This document shows positions 23,114-33,723 of a stretch of DNA of 64,000 nt, in pieces. The stretch is from Dama dama (Eukaryota; Chordata; Mammalia; Artiodactyla; Cervidae). The position numbers were made by a program, and so were the translations under genes. The stretch spans positions 38,549,001 to 38,613,000 of the forward strand of contig NC_083696.1 in assembly GCF_033118175.1 (NCBI RefSeq). Reading direction: 5' to 3'. The stretch's first letter is position 1. Every line of letters starts with the position of its first letter. The notes beneath the pieces were generated by a model that was not told the DNA's origin, ran no database searches, and was given only the letters and a program-made list of their open reading frames with translations.

Positions 23114-23371
23114 GAGTCACCAGGCAAGATCCAGTATTTTGGTTATCTGATGTGAACAGCTGACTCTTTGGAAAAGTCCCTGATGCTGGCAAAGATTGAG
23201 GGCAGAACAAGAAGAGGACATCAGAGGATGAGATGGCTGGATGGCATAACTGATGCAATGGACATGAACTTGGGCAAACTTCGGGAAATAAGGAGGAACA
23301 GGGAGGCCTGACGTGCTATAGTCCATATGGTTGCAAAGAGTCAGACATGACTGGGTGACTGAACAACAAGT
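23114..23371 (+). mobile_element. BovB 3' end fragment, sense
   Basis: The last quarter kilobase of BovB ('ggttatctgatgtgaacagc', 'gatgagatggctggatggca') with tail 'gactgaacaacaag'. Perfect 10-bp TSD 'atacctttct' at 23104-23113 and 23372-23381. So even this very short piece is a genuine 5'-truncated insertion rather than a deletion product. Confidence 0.94.
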
Positions 23372-23445
23372 ATACCTTTCTAGGTGCTGAGCTACTACAG
23401 TGAATCAACCCAAATCCCTGCTCTCAATGGCTTACATTCTCTTTT

Positions 23446-23562
23446 TTAAAACTTAATTAAAAAATTTTTTTTGACTGTGCCATGTGGCTTATGAGATTCT
23501 AGTTCTTTGATGAGGAAGTACAAATATGGAGTCCTAACCATTGGACCTCCAGGGAATTACCA
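23446..23562 (-). mobile_element. CHR-type SINE fragment, antisense
   Basis: 'gactgtgccatgtggcttat' and 'ggacctccagggaatta' mark a reversed CHR SINE, diverged. A possible TSD, 'ggcttacattct' versus 'ggtttacatact', flanks it. Confidence 0.75.
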
Positions 23563-23610
23563 ACGGTTTACATACTAATGGTGGGGGTGGGAAGGAGATA
23601 ACAGGTAGAT

Positions 23611-23732
23611 GGTGGTTTCGTTGCTAACTTGTGTCCGACCCTTGTGACCCCATGGACTGTAGCCTGCCAGGCTCCTCTGTCCATGGAATTCTCCAGGCAA
23701 GAATACTGGAGTGGGTTGCCATTTCCTCCTCC
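23611..23732 (-). mobile_element. Bov SINE monomer (BovB-tail type), antisense
   Basis: A single tail-type unit without tRNA head: 'ccatggactgtagcctgcca' and 'gggttgccatttcctcctcc'. Perfect 11-bp TSD 'aacaggtagat' at 23600-23610 and 23733-23743. Confidence 0.93.
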
Positions 23733-23743
23733 AACAGGTAGAT

Positions 23744-24954
23744 AATAATAAACAAATAATAAACAAAATACTACAATGTCTGCTCAGTGACTTTGATCAG
23801 AGACCTGGGGAAAGAGCATTCCAGGTAGGACATGCAAAAGTCCTGGGGTGGGGCAAGGTCAGAGTGTTAGAGGGGCAGCCAAGAGGGCAGAGCGATTACA
23901 GCTGATCCAGGATAAGCAGATAAGACTGGAGAGAGAGTTAGGATTGAAGAGATCAAGGATTACACAGGAAACAAGAAGTGAAGTAGAGGTTAGACTCCAT
24001 CAGCCATTGTTTCTTTTGATTAGAGTGAAAACGCTCATTCATGAGTTCATTCAACAAGCTTTTAAAAAGTCTCCTGTGTGCCAGCCACTGTACTAGCACT
24101 TTGGATGTGATCATAGTCGGAGCCACAGAGCTCATAGCCTAAGAGGAGAGACAGACATGTAAACAAATCACTGAAACATAAAGCGATAATACAATGCGTG
24201 GAGTGCTATGGAACAACCCACCCTGGACTGAAGAGGGTTACAGAGGAGGTTTCTTGAAAGAGGAGCAGGAGAACATGTCCTGAATGAAAGGATGAACAGG
24301 AGGACCCATTCAGGAGAGAAGCAGAGGAGGTCTTTCAGGCAAAGGGGCATTTCGGGGTGGGGGGTCAGAGCGGTGGCAGGGACAGGCGGGCTACAAAGAG
24401 GGAGGGCCCAGAGAGCCGAATGCTGGGGTCTCAGATGGATGATGGAGCTTTGCAGCAGACTCTGCATAAAGCACTGGGTGTAAAGCTATAGGTACACAGA
24501 CGCTTCAGAACTGTGCTCCCTTACAAGGAATTATACTTGAACCAAAGATTCAGGTGCAAAAACAAGTTCAAGATGGAGGCCCGGAAGTGCCATGGACACT
24601 AGAGATAACATGATATTCAGACAGAAAGAGCAAGAGTCAGGCTCCTTGGGGGTCATGTCATCTGAGGAGGCTCTTGAAGAATGGAGGGGGCCCTGAGGTT
24701 ACTTTAAGCAAAGTCTGGGTTCTTTGGAATGTTACTCTGTCAAAATGCTATAAGACAAAAGGGCTTAATGCTATGTATTATATCTTTCTTTAGATTATTA
24801 TAAGATTTCTTCAAATATTACAGGTTCTGAGCATTCCCTTAGTAAAGAAATCTGTTTTTGTTCAACTTGTTTCCTCAGTTTATATATTTCCAAAAACAAC
24901 CCCATACTTCCAACACATTTTGCCTCCCTGCCCTCAACCTATTATTTCCCTGAA
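23744..24954. other. Intergenic sequence with an old dispersed repeat
   Basis: The flanks of the insertions from 23040 to about 24330 ('attcattcaacaagctttta' is approximated at 24040-24065, 'gtgccagccactgtactagc') read as one eroded mammalian-wide repeat interrupted three times. I cannot name the family. The 99-codon antisense frame at 24168-24467 has no known domain. Confidence 0.35.
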
Positions 24955-25735
24955 GAACTGAAACTGTGTATTTCAGACTGGAACTTGATCCCTGTGGGCA
25001 GGACTCAAACCTGGCCAAAACCCAGTTTGGGACTCAAACCCACGATCTTTTAATTAGAATCACTTGCTTGGTGTCTGGAATTAGGTTCTTTGTGCATGGG
25101 AAGAATTCAGTGACAGATAAAGTGATAGGTAAGACGTGGATTTATTTAGAGAGAAACACACCTCACAGAGTGAGGGCCATTTTGGAAGGCAAGAGACCTT
25201 GAAATATGGTGCACTTAGTTTTTATGGGCTGGGTAACTTCACACGCTAATGAGTGGAAGGATTGTTTCAACTGTTTTGGGGAAGGGGAGGAGATTTCCAG
25301 GCATTGGGCTGCCGCCCACTTTTCAGCCTTTCATGGTGCTGGTGGGCACCATGGGGTCGCGTATCATGGTGATGGGTTACAGTGAGTGCACACTGAGGCT
25401 CATGTTCTGTGCTCCATGCTTAGTCACCCAGTGGTGTCTGACTCTGTGACCCCATGGACTGCAGCCCGCCAGGCTCCTCCATCCATGGGATTTCCCAGGC
25501 AAGAATACTAGAGGGGGTTGTCATGCCCTCCTCCAGGGGATCTTCCCAACCCAGGGATCAAACTCAGGCATCCCGCATTGCAGGAGGATTCTTTACAGGG
25601 ACGCCCAAGGCTCAAGGTCTAGTGAAAGTCAACTCATCTACCGTTTTGGACCTATTTGGTTCTAATCAGATTGTGTCATGTCCTTGGGCCATGTCATTCT
25701 TTTAAAGGTTGTGCCCTGTCCCCTTCCCTTATGTT
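24955..25735 (-). mobile_element. Probable ruminant ERV LTR, antisense, split
   Basis: Reads as a reversed LTR. 'ggatttatttagagag' at about 25138 would be the reversed polyadenylation region; the left 180 bases would be the reversed end, and the right part ('cctatttggttctaatcag', 'gggccatgtcattcttttaa') the LTR start side. It is interrupted by a Bov-tA (25403-25607). I see no internal retroviral genes, so a solo LTR is likely. The call rests on recognition of ruminant LTR wording and could be another element type. Confidence 0.45.
25403..25607 (-). mobile_element. Bov-tA SINE, antisense
   Basis: Contains 'ccatggactgcagcccgcca', 'ggggatcttcccaacccagg' and a worn reversed head. Short TSD 'aggctca' at 25396-25402 and 25608-25614. 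It lies in the LTR-like sequence. Confidence 0.9.
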
Positions 25736-27262
25736 TCAGAACCATGTTCCACATGATAGAGTTTGAGGAAACACTGACAGAGAAGGAAACTGAGGCCAGA
25801 GGAATCAGGGCTGTGAAGTAAAGACAGCAGGGCCAGGACTACACAGTCTATGTGTTTAGTCCAATGTTCTTCCCAGGCATCATTCTCTCCCAACCAAAAA
25901 GAGCTTTTAGTGAGCCTGCAGGTGTTGAGCACTGAGAAGGGCATTCTGGAAGATGCCATTCACAAATGATTTCCATCAGCTTCATATGAAAAGGAAGCAA
26001 AACAAACCAGATCTCCACCATTTGGCGTGGGTCACACAGGTATGCCGGGTGTGAAGGGTCAGTTTCAATCTTGGGCAGGGGACATTAAGAAGAGATGAGC
26101 AGGGACTTGGGGCAAATAGTCCCCAAGATGGGCCAACCCTTTGAGATGAAACCCAGGTAGGGGCATGGAAACCAGGGTTCATTTCCAGAGCCTGAGTGGA
26201 GGGGAAGGACCTGGTCTGAGTAATCAGAATGGCCCTCAGCCTCAGAGTTACACAGTAAGAATGATCTGGCTCTAATTCTTGAGTCATGGGCGAGCAGTCT
26301 GAAAGCTAGAAAGGGAAGAGTGGAAATCACGTCCAGTCTCTGGCACACAGGGCTGGCAAAGATGGGGAAAAGTAGGATCGAGTTAACACAAGAAAGCAGG
26401 TACAGAGCTCCCTCTTAGATGCCAGTGTCCTGGTGTGTGTGCTTACATGTACACACTTCCTCAGGTGTCTATGTCTGAGGGTGTGGACATGTGGGAAAAC
26501 TTCGGGATGGGGAAATTACAGATATGTTCCTCAAATAACAGACAGAACAGAGCAGGTTCTGGCTCTCACACAGATGGTGGGCGCAGTGGATGGAAGATGG
26601 TTATCCAATGATACTCTTAAATCTTGGTATACAGCAGAATAACATTGCCACTCATGCAGAAACAAAAGTCGTTGCGACCGAGTTACAAACATTGATAAAT
26701 AGAACAAAGTAATAAGGTCAAGTCTGATCTAGTTTTTTGGCAATATTTCTCTTACTTTAACTTTAGTAACTAATTAGATGAGGTGTTCCTGCTGTTTTAA
26801 TAAAATGGTGTCATTCCTTACAAAGATCACTTAATCCCTGCTTCTAGTTTCTCTCCTTCATATCATCCTAAATTAGCTGCTGTCAGACTCATCTTTCTAA
26901 ACAGAGCTCTGATCATATTACTTGCCTACTCAAGACAATCTGTGATGAACACTTTCCTCCCTCTTAATGAATAAAATTCAGTGGCATTTGAGGTCTCCAG
27001 CCCACCTTTCTGAATCTGCTGTGAGTCACTCATAATCCTATGCTCTGAGATGGCGTTCAATATGAAGTAATGACCAGTAGAATCTGAGTGCTCATCAGCC
27101 AAAACTCATAGGACCTCGGCACTGGAGCAGGGTCTGTGTTACGGGCAGCTCTGGTCATTGGTGGGTGGGGTGATCTAGGGAGCCCAGGTAGCAACTGGGA
27201 AGGCAGTGTGGACATTCAGGAGCTGGGACTGGTGGACCTGTACAACTAGTTCGGAAGAATTT
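25736..27262. other. Unique intergenic sequence
   Basis: About 1.5 kb with no young repeat. 26870-27010 ('gctctgatcatattacttgc', 'ggcatttgaggtctccagc') resembles a very old mammalian repeat. Antisense frames at 25729-26348 overlap each other in different frames and have no domain I know. Confidence 0.4.
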
Positions 27263-27830
27263 CCATGAAATTAAGAAGTATTTGCTCCTTGGGAAAAAAG
27301 CTATGAGAAAACTAGACAGTGTATTAAAAAGCAGAGACATCATTTTGCCAACAAAGGTCTGGATAGTCAAAGCTATGGTTTTTCCAGTAGTCATGTATGG
27401 ATGTGAGAGTTGGACCATAAAGAAAGCTGAGTGCTGAAGAATTGATGCTTTTGAACTGTGGTGCTGGAGAAGACTCTTGAGAGTCCCTTGGACTGCTAGG
27501 AAATCAAATCAGTCAATCCTAAAGGAAATCAACCCTGAATATTCATTGGAAGGACTGATGCTGAAGCTGAAGCTCCAATACTGTGGCCACCTGATGTGAA
27601 GAGCTGACTCATTGGAAAAGACCCGGATGCAGGGAAAGACTGAAGACAAAAGGCAAGGGGGGGGGGGGCGGTGCGGACGCAGAGGATGAGATGGTTAGAT
27701 ATTATAGTATCACTGATGCAATGGACACGAATTTAAGCAAAGTCTAGGAGATAGTGGAGGACAGAGGAGCCTGGCATGCCACAGTCCATGGGCTTGCAAA
27801 GAGTTGGACATGGCTTAGAGACTGAAAAAC
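27263..27830 (+). mobile_element. BovB 3' fragment, sense
   Basis: The last 0.57 kb of BovB, from the C-terminal RT coding end through the 3' UTR, ending 'gagactgaaaaacaacaac'. A G-run of 13 (about 27656-27669) replaces the usual 'gaagggg' wording. No complete RT motif is left. Confidence 0.92.
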
Positions 27831-27845
27831 AACAACAATTTCATT

Positions 27846-28488
27846 GCAAGAGGGTAACAGGCAGGAAGGCCAGGGGTCTCCAAATGGAGGAAATAGGCTG
27901 CAAGTGTCAGATTTTTGCTCTTAAAATTCTGTATTGCCATGACGAAACCTGGTTCCACCTGAACTTAACTTTTCTCATACCTTGAGCTAACCAACATTTC
28001 TTAAGGAAATGTTTTTCTTAAGCTATATTAATGAAACTATGTATTTTCTTTGGAATTGGACTTTCTTCAAAATAGTTCCACCTAAGACTAACTTTTTTTC
28101 TTTTCTCAAACCTTGAGCTGATAGTAGCTCAACAAACCAGTATTCATATCAATTGTTTTATGGCTGGGGGATGACACACCTCACGCCATCCTATTTCAAA
28201 AATGCGCACTGTGGGAGAGGGGCCTGGTGAAACTCCATCAGCCCTGAGGTGTCTCTATTATCTGATTAGTAACTTCCTAACAGACATAAAACACCCAGCT
28301 AAAGACTAGCAGTGGGGCACTCTTTCTGCCCCCTTCTGATGTCTATGTCAGAAGCTTTCTCCATGTCTTTTATACTTTAATAAAGCTTTATTACACAAAA
28401 GCTCTGAGCAATCAAGCCTCGTCAGAGGCCCTGGATTGAATTCCTCTCCTCCGGAAGCCAAGAATCTCAGCATCCTTCATGGCTCAAC
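27846..28488 (+). mobile_element. Ruminant ERV solo LTR, sense
   Basis: LTR-type sequence with a polyadenylation signal 'aataaa' at 28379-28384, followed by 'gctttattacacaaaagctc' and a downstream part 'gccctggattgaattcc'. 'ggggcctggtgaaactcc' lies upstream. No primer-binding site or gag-like frame follows 28488, so it appears to be a solo LTR left by recombination. The class (ERV1 or ERVK) is not decided. As a retroviral regulatory unit it could supply a promoter and poly(A) site. Confidence 0.6.
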
Positions 28489-28796
28489 AACAGCCTTCCA
28501 ATTGCTTTAGCTGTTTGCACATCCTTCCAGCTGAATATCAGCCCAGCTTATCCAAGCTCTGGCTCCCCTTTTTGTTTTCTGTTCCTTGCATGGAACATAG
28601 TCTCTATTTTCTTGCCTTTTTGCATAGTTTTTACCCCCACCACTCCGCAAATAAAATTTCTCTGTATTTCAAAATCCCAAAGTTTTTCAAGTGCAACTTC
28701 AAATCTTACCTTCCCAATCAAATTTTTCTTAATCCCTTTGGCAAAAAGCAGTGTCTCTCTACAAATGACCCAAGTTCGTTCCTGAATGGCTAGTGA
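28489..28796. other. Intergenic sequence
   Basis: Frames on both strands (104 and 96 codons) overlap here and have no recognisable domain. No gene called. Confidence 0.4.
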
Positions 28797-29197
28797 ATAT
28801 GTATATCTATCCCACCCATCTAGGTCATCACAGTACACGGAGCTGAGCTCCCCGCACTATGCAGCAGGTTCCCACTAGTGATCTATCTTACGCATAGTAG
28901 TGTATTGCTTGCAAATACAAGAGAAATATTCCTGAGAAATATTCCATTGTACCATATCTTCTTTATTCATTCATGTGTCAGCGGACACTGAGGTTGCTTC
29001 CAAGTCCTGGCTATTGTCAATAGTGCTTTTATGAACATTGGCATACATGTGTCCTTTGAGTTATGGTTTTCTTAGGGTATATGCCCAGTAGTGGGATTGC
29101 TGGGTCATGTTTTCCATAGTGGCTGTATCAATTTACATTCCCACCAACAGTGCAAGAGGTTTCCTTTTTCTCTACACCCTCGCCAGCATTTGTTTGC
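28797..29197 (-). mobile_element. L1 3' UTR, antisense, with internal gap
   Basis: Reversed L1 3' end: 'ccacccatctaggtcatcac', 'gagctgagctccccgcac', 'gcaggttcccactagtgatc'. It then jumps at about 28915-28945 to a more 5' part ('aaatattccattgtaccata', 'ggctattgtcaatagtgctt', 'tacattcccaccaacagtgc'), implying a deletion of some hundred bases. It meets a sense L1 end at 29197. Confidence 0.8.
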
Positions 29198-29407
29198 AGA
29201 GTCTGTCATACAGAGTGAAATAAGTCAGAAAGAGAAAAACAAATATTGTATATTAATACATATATGTGCAATCTAGAAAAATGGTACTGATGAACCTATT
29301 TTCAGGGCAGGAATAGAGGTACAGATGTAGAGAACAGACCTGTGGACACAGTGCAGGAAGGGGAGGGTGGGACAAATTGGGAGGTTAGGATCAACATATA
29401 TATACTA

Positions 29408-29634
29408 CCAGGCTTCCCAGGTGGCAGTAGTGATAAAGAATTGGCCTGCCAATGCAGGAGATGTAAGAGATGTGGGTTCATTCCCTGGATTGGGAAGATC
29501 CCCTGGAGAAGGGCATGACAACCTACTCTAGTATTCTTGCCTGGAGAATCCTGTGGACAGAGGGGCATCCAGGCTATAGTTCACAGGGTCGCAAAGAGCT
29601 GGACAGAACTGAAGCGAATTTGCACTCATGCAAG
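29408..29634 (+). mobile_element. Bov-tA SINE in L1
   Basis: Head 'ggcttcccaggtggcagtag', body 'ctctagtattcttgcctgga', tail 'ggacagaactgaagcgaat'. It interrupts the sense L1 UTR between 'tatatatacta' and its continuation. 'catata' occurs at both ends as a weak TSD. Confidence 0.92.
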
Positions 29635-29644
29635 CATATACACT

Positions 29645-29680
29645 ATGATTGTATATGTATGTATATGTATATGTATATCT
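29645..29680. repeat. (TATATG)n microsatellite
   Basis: Short TA/TG-rich run, 'gtatatgtatgtatatgtat' and onward, in the L1 UTR just after the SINE. Likely length-variable. Confidence 0.8.
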
Positions 29681-29850
29681 TAATAGCTAGCCATTAAGAT
29701 AGCTAGCTAGTGGAAATCTGCCGTATAACACAGGCAGCTCAGCTCTGTGCTCTGTAATGACCTAGATGGGTAGGATATGTAGTCACTAGCCATACTGAAC
29801 AAATGTTGTAATTTAACCTATATTAGCCTTGATCTTTTTTAAATAATAAA

Positions 29851-30429
29851 ACTTTATAAAGTTCTCACTCCTCCATTTTCACCAAGCTCATTGCTTTGCA
29901 AATAGTAGGTGTTCAAGAGATGCCCTATGTGTGAATATATGAATTCCGACACCAGTGAATTGTTTTCCTCCTGATGATAGTTGATTTAAATTTGATATCC
30001 TTTGTGATCAAATCTGTATATTTATGTGATCATGTGCTAATCTGTATATCATAGTTTGGCTCCATGAAATGCAGTGAAGCTAAATAATTCAGACTCCAAT
30101 GGAAACCAAATCAGTTGCCTCCCCTGATATCAAGACCATCTATGTCATCTGTCCAGCCTACAGGTGAAGACAGTTGGTTTTCTTCAAAATGTAAAAGTAT
30201 TGGACATTCTTTGGAAACAAAATTTATTTTCTGTTGTGGACTAGTAAAGTTCAGATTCAGTTCATTTTAATGGAAATCTTTATATACTCTGGAATTATAC
30301 ATCTTTCTATATTTCTCTTATCATATTAGTATATAATAGATATATAAAATATAATCTAATACTATGGTTATAATCTTATATAATCTATTACTCTATTAAA
30401 GTTTTACTTCTATTTCCAGATTTTTATTT
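29851..30429. other. AT-rich intergenic sequence
   Basis: Nothing recognised. Strongly AT-rich around 30290-30400. Confidence 0.4.
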
Positions 30430-30444
30430 CTTGACTTGTCTTTA

Positions 30445-30634
30445 TTTTTTAAGATTTTTTTTATGTGGACAATTTTTAAAGTCTTTATTGAATTTATTAC
30501 AATATTGCTTCCATTTTATGTTTTGGTTTTTTGGCTGAGAGGCATGTAGGTTCTTGGCTTCCCAATCAGGGATAAAACCCACATTTCCTGTATTGGAAGG
30601 CAAAATTTTAACCACTGGACCACCAAAAAAGACC
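30445..30634 (-). mobile_element. CHR-related SINE (long-tail form), antisense
   Basis: Shares 'aagattttttttatgtgga', 'tttattgaatttattacaat' and 'aaccactggaccacc' with copies at 33058-33261 and 54819-55014. Diverged TSD 'cttgacttgtcttta' (30430-30444) and 'cttcacttaccttta' (30635-30649). Confidence 0.87.
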
Positions 30635-30767
30635 CTTCACTTACCTTTAGACACATCAATATAACTGTCCCTAAAACAAAGCCCTCATTAATGTTGAATA
30701 TGTGAAAAGTAAGCTTCACTTTTACTCTACTCTCTGGATGGAAGGCTATAACACCATCTAGAATAAG

Positions 30768-30945
30768 TTTCTCCAACTTCGCTGCATGTTAGAATCGCCT
30801 GGAGATCTTTAAGAATCCCAGTTCCACCCTGCTCCTTATACCCACTAAATCAGAATCTTTGGGGATGGGATTTGACTTTCGGTGTATTTTACAGTTTTCC
30901 AAATGATATCAACATGCAGCCAAATTTGAGGAGCAAGGGCTTTAG
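30768..30945 (+). mobile_element. MER5-type hAT-Charlie DNA transposon
   Basis: Non-autonomous DNA transposon remnant: 'gttagaatcgcctggagatc', 'cagttccaccctgctcc', 'aatcagaatctttggggatg' and 'ccaaatgatatcaacatgca' match the MER5 order. No transposase. This is an ancient mammalian insertion. Confidence 0.7.
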
Positions 30946-31510
30946 AATTTTTAGTTTTAAATATTTTTTGCAATTTTTTCCCCCAGAAAGTTCAAAAACA
31001 ATGAGAACAAAGTTGCTTTCTTATATCAGTTAATCATCACTTCGTTAAATTTCAAATGTTACCCTGTCTTGACCAGTCCCTCACCATGACAAAGCACTGG
31101 ATCATTTGCATGCAAATGGGAGTTTTACAATCCTCAGCCCACACTCTGGTAAATTGCTCAGTAACCTTCCCACTGAATGATAAGATTGCAAATAAAATAT
31201 TTATTATTATTATTATCAGAAACTATACCTTATAAATACTGGTTATTTCCTTTCCAGTTTGTGTTAAGAAATTAAAGTCATTTAAAATCTAATAACAGGA
31301 CTACTTGCTATTCATTTAATTTCCTTCTAGAAGAAAAAGTTCTCATTAATAATTTATTTTCTGGAGCCCATCTTGATATTCTCATTAAATGACACTTTAG
31401 TGAATGCAAAAATATCATCCTTCTAAGCACAGAGGCAGAAATGGCTAAATTAGGGAAAGTGTGATCTTTTCTATGCCACCTAAAATTTTTTTTAAAACAA
31501 ATATCCCATA
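30946..31510. other. AT-rich intergenic sequence
   Basis: Includes an (ATT)n run at 31199-31217. No gene recognised. Confidence 0.4.
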
Positions 31511-31526
31511 AGAATAAAGATTTTCT

Positions 31527-31797
31527 GGATTTCCCTGGCTGTATAGTGGATATGAATCCACCTGCCAATGCAGGGGACAGGGGTTTGATCCCTGATCGAG
31601 GAAGATCCCAAATGCCTCGGAACAACTAAGCCTGTGGGTCACAACTACTGAACCTGTGCTCCCAGAGCCTGTGCTCTGCAACAGGAGAAGCCACCGGAAG
31701 GAGACGCCTGTGCACCACAACAAAGAGTAGCCCCCATCTCTGCAACTAGAGAAAGCCTGCTCGAGCAGCAAGGAAGACCCAGACAGCCAAAAATAAA
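31527..31797 (+). mobile_element. CHR-type SINE, long form
   Basis: Head 'ggatttccctggctgtatag', body 'cacaactactgaacctgtgc', tail 'ccaaaaataa'. TSD of 16 bp with two mismatches: 'agaataaagattttct' (31511-31526) and 'agaataagggttttct' (31798-31813). Confidence 0.93.
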
Positions 31798-31813
31798 AGA
31801 ATAAGGGTTTTCT

Positions 31814-32340
31814 CTAGGAGGCCTGAGTTTGGGGGTGGATTTCTAGGACTGAGTAGGATGAACAGAAGTCAGAATGGTACCACTCATTCCCATTGTAAAT
31901 TCTCTAGTGAAGCATATGCTATTTCTAGTTCTCTGAGGGGTTGGGATGTGTTTTTGCTAATACAGACTTGTCCCCATCAGGGCTGTGTCTGCACAATTCA
32001 AGGAATGTCATGCACACCGACATCGTAAGAGAACTGCCTGCTGTGTGGAGCACAGTGAAAGTGATTTTGCACCGAGGACCCTGGTCTGTCCACTCTGAGC
32101 AGTGTCACACGACAGTGAAGCAAGGTCAGGGGTCCTTCCAGTATGACTGGCTCACCTGGCCCCTTCAACATGGCTCCTTAGCTATGCAAACTCAGTGTGA
32201 CTGGGAAAATTCTGATTCCTGAAGAGAAATGTTACTATCTTAGGATAAAGAGGGAAAGCTAGGCAGCGAGTGAATTTGAATGACTTTGCCAACCGTTTCC
32301 TTTGCATGGCCCTACGTGTGTAACCCAGACCCATGCATTA
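31814..32340. other. Unique intergenic sequence
   Basis: No young repeat. The 93-codon + frame at 31941-32222 ends in a natural-looking stop but shows no known domain. Left uncalled. Confidence 0.4.
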
Positions 32341-32572
32341 TGTTGCTGTTATTCAGTCACTAAGTCGTGTCCAAATCTTTTCGACCCCATGACTGTAGCA
32401 CACCAGGCTCCTCTGTCCTTCCAATGAATATTCAGGGTTGATCTCCTTTAGGACTGACTGGTTTGATCTCCTTGCTGTCCAAGGGACTCTCAAGAGTCTT
32501 CTCCAGCACCCCAGTTCAAACGCATCAATTCTTTGGCACTCAGCCTTCTTTATGGCCCAACTCTTAAGTCTG
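32341..32572 (-). mobile_element. BovB 3' end, antisense, internally deleted
   Basis: Reversed tail ('ttattcagtcactaagtcgt', 'caggctcctctgtcc') joins directly at about 32418 to a part that normally lies some 200 bases further ('ttccaatgaatattcagg', 'ccaagggactctcaagagtc'). The segment between is deleted. Confidence 0.88.
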
Positions 32573-32589
32573 TATTATTGATGTTATTG

Positions 32590-33047
32590 ACTTAAATGTT
32601 TATAAAGTCTTTATAAGCAGCATTTTACTGTACATAACCTCCTCCTGCAACATGCTTTTCCTGTGGCTTATTCTTCTTGGTTTCTAAGTAATATTCTGTT
32701 GTTTATCTACAATTCAGTTTATTTGTTCATTCTTCCATTAATGGACATTGTTATTTTCAGGATTTTTTTTTTTTTTCTGGTAGAAACTGCTTCAGTAAGG
32801 ATCCTCAAATGTGTTGCCTTGCTCCTTGAGTGAGTGATCCTAGAAAACATACATTTCAAGGTGGAAAGGCTGGGTCATGCTGCTGAAAAGCTTTCCAATG
32901 TGATGTTCCTCATTTCACTGTCAAAGCCAGTATTAGGGATTCTCCACAAAAGCCCACAGCCAACATTTGGCGCTTCAGATTTGAATGTCTTTGTTACTCT
33001 GATGGGTTTTTGAAATGTTCTTTTTCTTGAGGCTCTGTGAGGACAAT
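32590..33047 (-). mobile_element. L1M or HAL1-like 3' region, antisense
   Basis: Old reversed L1-type sequence: 'aagtaatattctgttgttta', 'tccattaatggacattgtta', 'aggctgggtcatgctgctga'. Very diverged; subfamily not decided. Confidence 0.55.
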
Positions 33048-33057
33048 AGGATTATTT

Positions 33058-33261
33058 TATTTTTTTAAAGATTTTTTTTTTTTGATGTGGACCATTTTTA
33101 AAGTCATTATTGAATTTGTTACAATATTGTTTCTGTTTTATGTTTTGTTTTTTTGGCTGCCAGGCGTGTGGGATCTCAGCTCCCCAGTCAGGAATTGAAC
33201 CTTGTACCCCTTGCATTGGAACTCGAAGTCTTAACCACTGGACCACAGAGAAGGAAGTCAC
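33058..33261 (-). mobile_element. CHR-related SINE (long-tail form), antisense
   Basis: 'gattttttttttttgatgtg', 'tgaatttgttacaatattgt' and 'cttaaccactggaccacag' in reverse order. Perfect 10-bp TSD 'aggattattt' at 33048-33057 and 33262-33271. Confidence 0.92.
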
Positions 33262-33436
33262 AGGATTATTTAAAAATACTTACTCCATCATTGTATGCAA
33301 TGATACAATTCACGAATGGGTTTATATGTAATAGACTCAAAAGAATATAGCAATTCAAAATCTTCTCTTACTAAGGAAATGCTCATAAACCTTAATGAGT
33401 GTGTAAATGATAATAATAATGATTTATTAGTAAGTT

Positions 33437-33712
33437 CGAAGAAGGCAATGGCAACCCACTCCAGTACTCTCGCCTGGAAAATCCCATGGACGGAGGAGCC
33501 TGGTAGGCTGCAGTCCATGGGGTCGCTAAGAGTCAGACACGACTGAGCGACTTCACTTTCACTTTTCACTTTCATGCATTGGAGAAGGAAGTGGCAACCC
33601 ACTCCAGTATTCTTGCCTGGAGAATCCTAGGGATGGAGGAGCCTGGTGGACTGCCGTCTATGGGGTTGCACAGAGTTGGACACGACTGAAGCGACTTAGC
33701 AGCAGTAGCAGC
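33437..33712 (+). mobile_element. Bov-A2 SINE (dimeric)
   Basis: Two monomers with 'gcaacccactccagta' and a 'cttcactttcacttttcact' linker, ending in a (agc)n stretch. Perfect 11-bp TSD 'attagtaagtt' at 33426-33436 and 33713-33723. It splits a duplicated block discussed in the findings. Confidence 0.96.
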
Positions 33713-33723
33713 ATTAGTAAGTT

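Larger units (their letters stand above)
29198..29850 (+). mobile_element. L1 (ruminant type) 3' UTR, sense, split by a SINE
   Basis: Starts 'gtctgtcatacagagtgaaa', continues with 'tgaacctattttcagggcag' and, after the Bov-tA at 29408-29634, 'gatagctagctagtgg', 'cagctcagctctgtgctc' and an 'aaataataaaa' end. Sense orientation, abutting the antisense L1 head-on. Confidence 0.85.

Noticed and set aside
27656..27669. G-runs here, at 38149-38161 and at 429-437 as G-quadruplexes
   Set aside because: Each is a single homopolymer and not four spaced G-tracts, within or next to mobile elements. Length may also be a sequencing artefact.
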